NCBI GenBank assembly: GCA_017396925.1
Contig: JAFQKM010000195.1
Coordinates: 1-7,573 of the forward strand
Length of the DNA: 7,573 bases
DNA from: Clostridia bacterium
Lineage (GTDB): Bacteria > Bacillota > Clostridia > Oscillospirales > Butyricicoccaceae
Reading direction: 5' to 3'
Position 1 is the first letter of the stretch. Each line of letters opens with the position of its first letter. Both the position numbers and the translations under genes were made by a program. Positions 6,610 to 7,573 of the stretch are shown here, piece by piece. The notes under the pieces are model-generated. The model worked only from the letters and a program-made list of their open reading frames with translations, did not search any database and was not told the DNA's origin.

Positions 6610-6640
6610 CTGTTGCAGAAACTATCGGAGGTGCCTTTTT
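6592..6640 (+). terminator. ispE terminator hairpin that also contains the spoIIR ribosome binding site
   Basis: AGGCACCT (6592-6599) pairs with AGGTGCCT (6629-6636), CCGATA (6601-6606) with TATCGG (6623-6628), and TTCTG (6608-6612) with CAGAA (6616-6620), leaving a three-base loop, one bulged G and a small internal loop: 19 pairs in all. T residues at 6636-6640 follow, ending exactly at the spoIIR ATG (6641). The spoIIR Shine-Dalgarno GGAGGTG (6627-6633) is inside the 3' arm, nine bases or fewer from the start codon, so in a read-through transcript it would be base-paired. Confidence 0.88.
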
Positions 6641-7243
6641 ATGTTGAAAGCAAAGATACATAGGTTCAGAAGCTCTCTTCAGGAACGGAGAATACGTGTA
6701 ACGACGGCATTGGTCATCGGTCTGCTGCTGGCGGTCGGTGTTGGTACATTGCAGGCCCATGCGCAGGCAGTACTCAGCAACAAGCTGCTGCGGCTTCATG
6801 TGGTCGCCGATTCCAATGAAAGGGAAGACCAGCACCTCAAACTGCTTGTGCGTGATGCGGTTCTGGCTTGCCCGATCAGCCGTGTGCCAACCATTGAAGA
6901 GATGCGGAAGGTGGAGATGGCTGCAAGATCCTGTCTGCGTGCCCATGGAAGCAGCGAAAAGATACAGGTATCCTATACACGGATGTATTTCGATACCCGA
7001 GAGTATCCGGGATTCTCTCTGCCGGCCGGATACTATCAGGCACTGCGTGTCGTGATCGGTGAAGGAAAAGGGAAGAACTGGTGGTGTGTTGTCTATCCGG
7101 CTTTGTGTACCGATCTGGCCAAAGGAGAGGAAGAACTGACCAAAGAAGAGTTGGCACTGATCAGAAAAGATGGAAAAAAGTTTTTGGTTCGATTTAAAAT
7201 TTTTGAGGCAATATCCGGTCTGACACATAAGATTCTGGAGTGA
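6641..7243 (+). CDS. spoIIR: Stage II sporulation protein R
   Basis: Forespore-made signalling protein secreted into the space between the two sporulation membranes, where in B. subtilis it triggers the membrane protease SpoIIGA to process pro-sigma-E in the mother cell. The 200-residue product starts with a basic stretch and one hydrophobic segment (about 20-38) ending in AHAQA, which acts as a signal or anchor. Family motifs follow: LLRLHVVADSN (49-59), LKLLVRDAV (66-74), and YYQALRVVIGEGKG with NWWCVVYPALC (131-156), including the conserved C149 and C156, and RFKIFE (184-189) near the end. The ATG is preceded by GGAGG with nine bases between. Codon use seems less GC-rich than in ispE, in keeping with low or special expression. 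The presence of this gene marks the host as a spore former or a descendant of one. The rRNA promoter region starts six bases after its stop codon. Confidence 0.95.
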   Translation: MLKAKIHRFRSSLQERRIRVTTALVIGLLLAVGVGTLQAHAQAVLSNKLLRLHVVADSNEREDQHLKLLVRDAVLACPISRVPTIEEMRKVEMAARSCLRAHGSSEKIQVSYTRMYFDTREYPGFSLPAGYYQALRVVIGEGKGKNWWCVVYPALCTDLAKGEEELTKEELALIRKDGKKFLVRFKIFEAISGLTHKILE

Positions 7244-7249
7244 AGATCA

Positions 7250-7279
7250 TTGCAAATACCCTACATCTTGTGGTATAAT
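7250..7279 (+). promoter_or_regulatory. rRNA operon promoter P1
   Basis: TTGCAA (7250-7255) and a perfect TATAAT (7274-7279) are 18 bases apart, with TGG directly before the -10 giving an extended form. It begins six bases after the spoIIR stop codon. Together with a second promoter about 90 bases on, this is the tandem P1-P2 pattern of Firmicute rRNA operons. Confidence 0.75.
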
Positions 7280-7293
7280 AAATAAATACGCAC

Positions 7294-7340
7294 AAAATCT
7301 CAAAAGCCGAAAAACTTTCAAAAAAACTTGAAAAAAAGTG
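7294..7340 (+). promoter_or_regulatory. A-tract UP-element region upstream of rRNA promoter P2
   Basis: Runs of A at 7294-7297, 7302-7305, 7310-7314, 7320-7326 and 7331-7337 lead up to the P2 -35 box. The last three are centred about 11 bases apart, close to one helical turn, as in intrinsically bent DNA. This suits an UP element that binds the RNA polymerase alpha C-terminal domain. Function is inferred from base pattern and position. Confidence 0.5.
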
Positions 7341-7372
7341 TTGACAAGGGCAGCGGGGTATGTTATTATAAT
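7341..7372 (+). promoter_or_regulatory. rRNA operon promoter P2
   Basis: A perfect TTGACA (7341-7346) is 17 bases from TATTAT (7364-7369), which has TGT before it as an extended -10. A perfect TATAAT overlaps it at 7367-7372 but with a long 20-base spacer. Transcription should begin near 7376-7380. This is the strongest promoter-like signal in the window. Confidence 0.85.
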
Positions 7373-7379
7373 CGAGCGC

Positions 7380-7573
7380 TAAGGAGAGCGGCCACTGAGA
7401 GACACGAAAGAGTAGCTCAGCGAGGAGCTTGATGAGAGAGCGAAAGACTGAATAAAAACGGTCAGCAAAAAGCACTTTGTAAATTAAACAACACCAAGAA
7501 CAGACAAAACCCTGAGATTTATTTGAGGTTTGAAAAAGTACTTTTCAAACAGTAAAGATTAAATAAAAGTCAG
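7380..7573 (+). other. Precursor-rRNA leader ahead of a 16S rRNA gene
   Basis: The last 330 bases (from 7244) contain no credible protein gene. After P2 the transcript has several small hairpins: CGCT/AGCG (7377-7390), AGCTC/GAGCT (7414-7429), GACTG/CGGTC (7446-7463), and a nine-pair GTTTGAAAA/TTTTCAAAC (7528-7550). A purine-rich, stop-dense sequence and a boxA-like element, GCACTTTGTAAATTAAACA (7472-7490), resemble the CTTTGAAAACTAAACA phrases found before 16S and 23S genes in Firmicutes, where they bind the Nus antitermination complex. The 16S gene itself is not in the window; its mature 5' end should come soon after the right edge. The identification rests on tandem promoters and leader style, not on any rRNA sequence. 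Confidence 0.7.

Noticed and set aside
5648..7228. A 526-codon minus-strand frame spanning ispE and spoIIR
   Set aside because: It crosses an intergenic terminator and two well-supported plus-strand genes; no family is recognisable, and it reflects codon bias.
7194..7475. A 93-codon minus-strand frame over the rRNA promoter region
   Set aside because: It is composed of Phe/Ser-rich translation of A-tracts and promoter boxes, with no ribosome binding site; the plus-strand rRNA leader explains the region.

Overview
The window looks like chromosomal DNA from a spore-forming member of the Clostridia with fairly high G+C, probably of the Ruminococcaceae/Oscillospiraceae type. The reasons are a spoIIR gene, Shine-Dalgarno sites of the AGGAGG kind, strong G/C preference at third codon positions in most genes, and an AT-rich Firmicute-style rRNA leader with tandem promoters. 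The genus is inference only.

Layout. At 1-675 is the 3' part of a diacylglycerol-kinase-family lipid kinase, closed by a UUCG-loop terminator. A glycerate 2-kinase (760-1893, +) converges on a cation diffusion facilitator transporter (1958-3127, -), and the two share a bidirectional terminator. Divergent from the transporter, and driven by a good promoter, is a MacB/LolD-type ABC ATPase (3206-3877) with no permease gene beside it, followed by a dCMP deaminase (3919-4416). Between that gene and a convergent small DUF378 membrane protein (4559-4756, -) lies about 140 bases of dense, nested inverted repeats that may encode a structured RNA. Next come a PHP-family histidinol-phosphatase-like gene (4855-5661), ispE of the MEP isoprenoid pathway (5711-6571) and spoIIR (6641-7243). 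The last 330 bases carry no protein gene. They hold two strong tandem promoters and a hairpin-rich leader of the kind that precedes 16S rRNA, so an rRNA operon should begin just past the right edge.

How the parts work together. Most genes are unrelated housekeeping functions: lipid recycling, glycerate use, metal efflux, dTMP precursor supply and isoprenoid synthesis. The most informative junction is ispE-spoIIR. The ispE terminator hairpin runs directly into the spoIIR start codon and its 3' arm contains the spoIIR ribosome binding site. A plausible sigma-F promoter lies across the 5' arm and would start transcription in the hairpin loop. That arrangement could silence spoIIR on read-through transcripts and free it only on the forespore transcript. 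No terminator is visible between spoIIR and the first rRNA promoter.

I saw no CRISPR array, insertion sequence, tRNA, phage gene or recognisable defence system. The best candidates for something undescribed are the structured region at 4420-4562 and the spoIIR leader.
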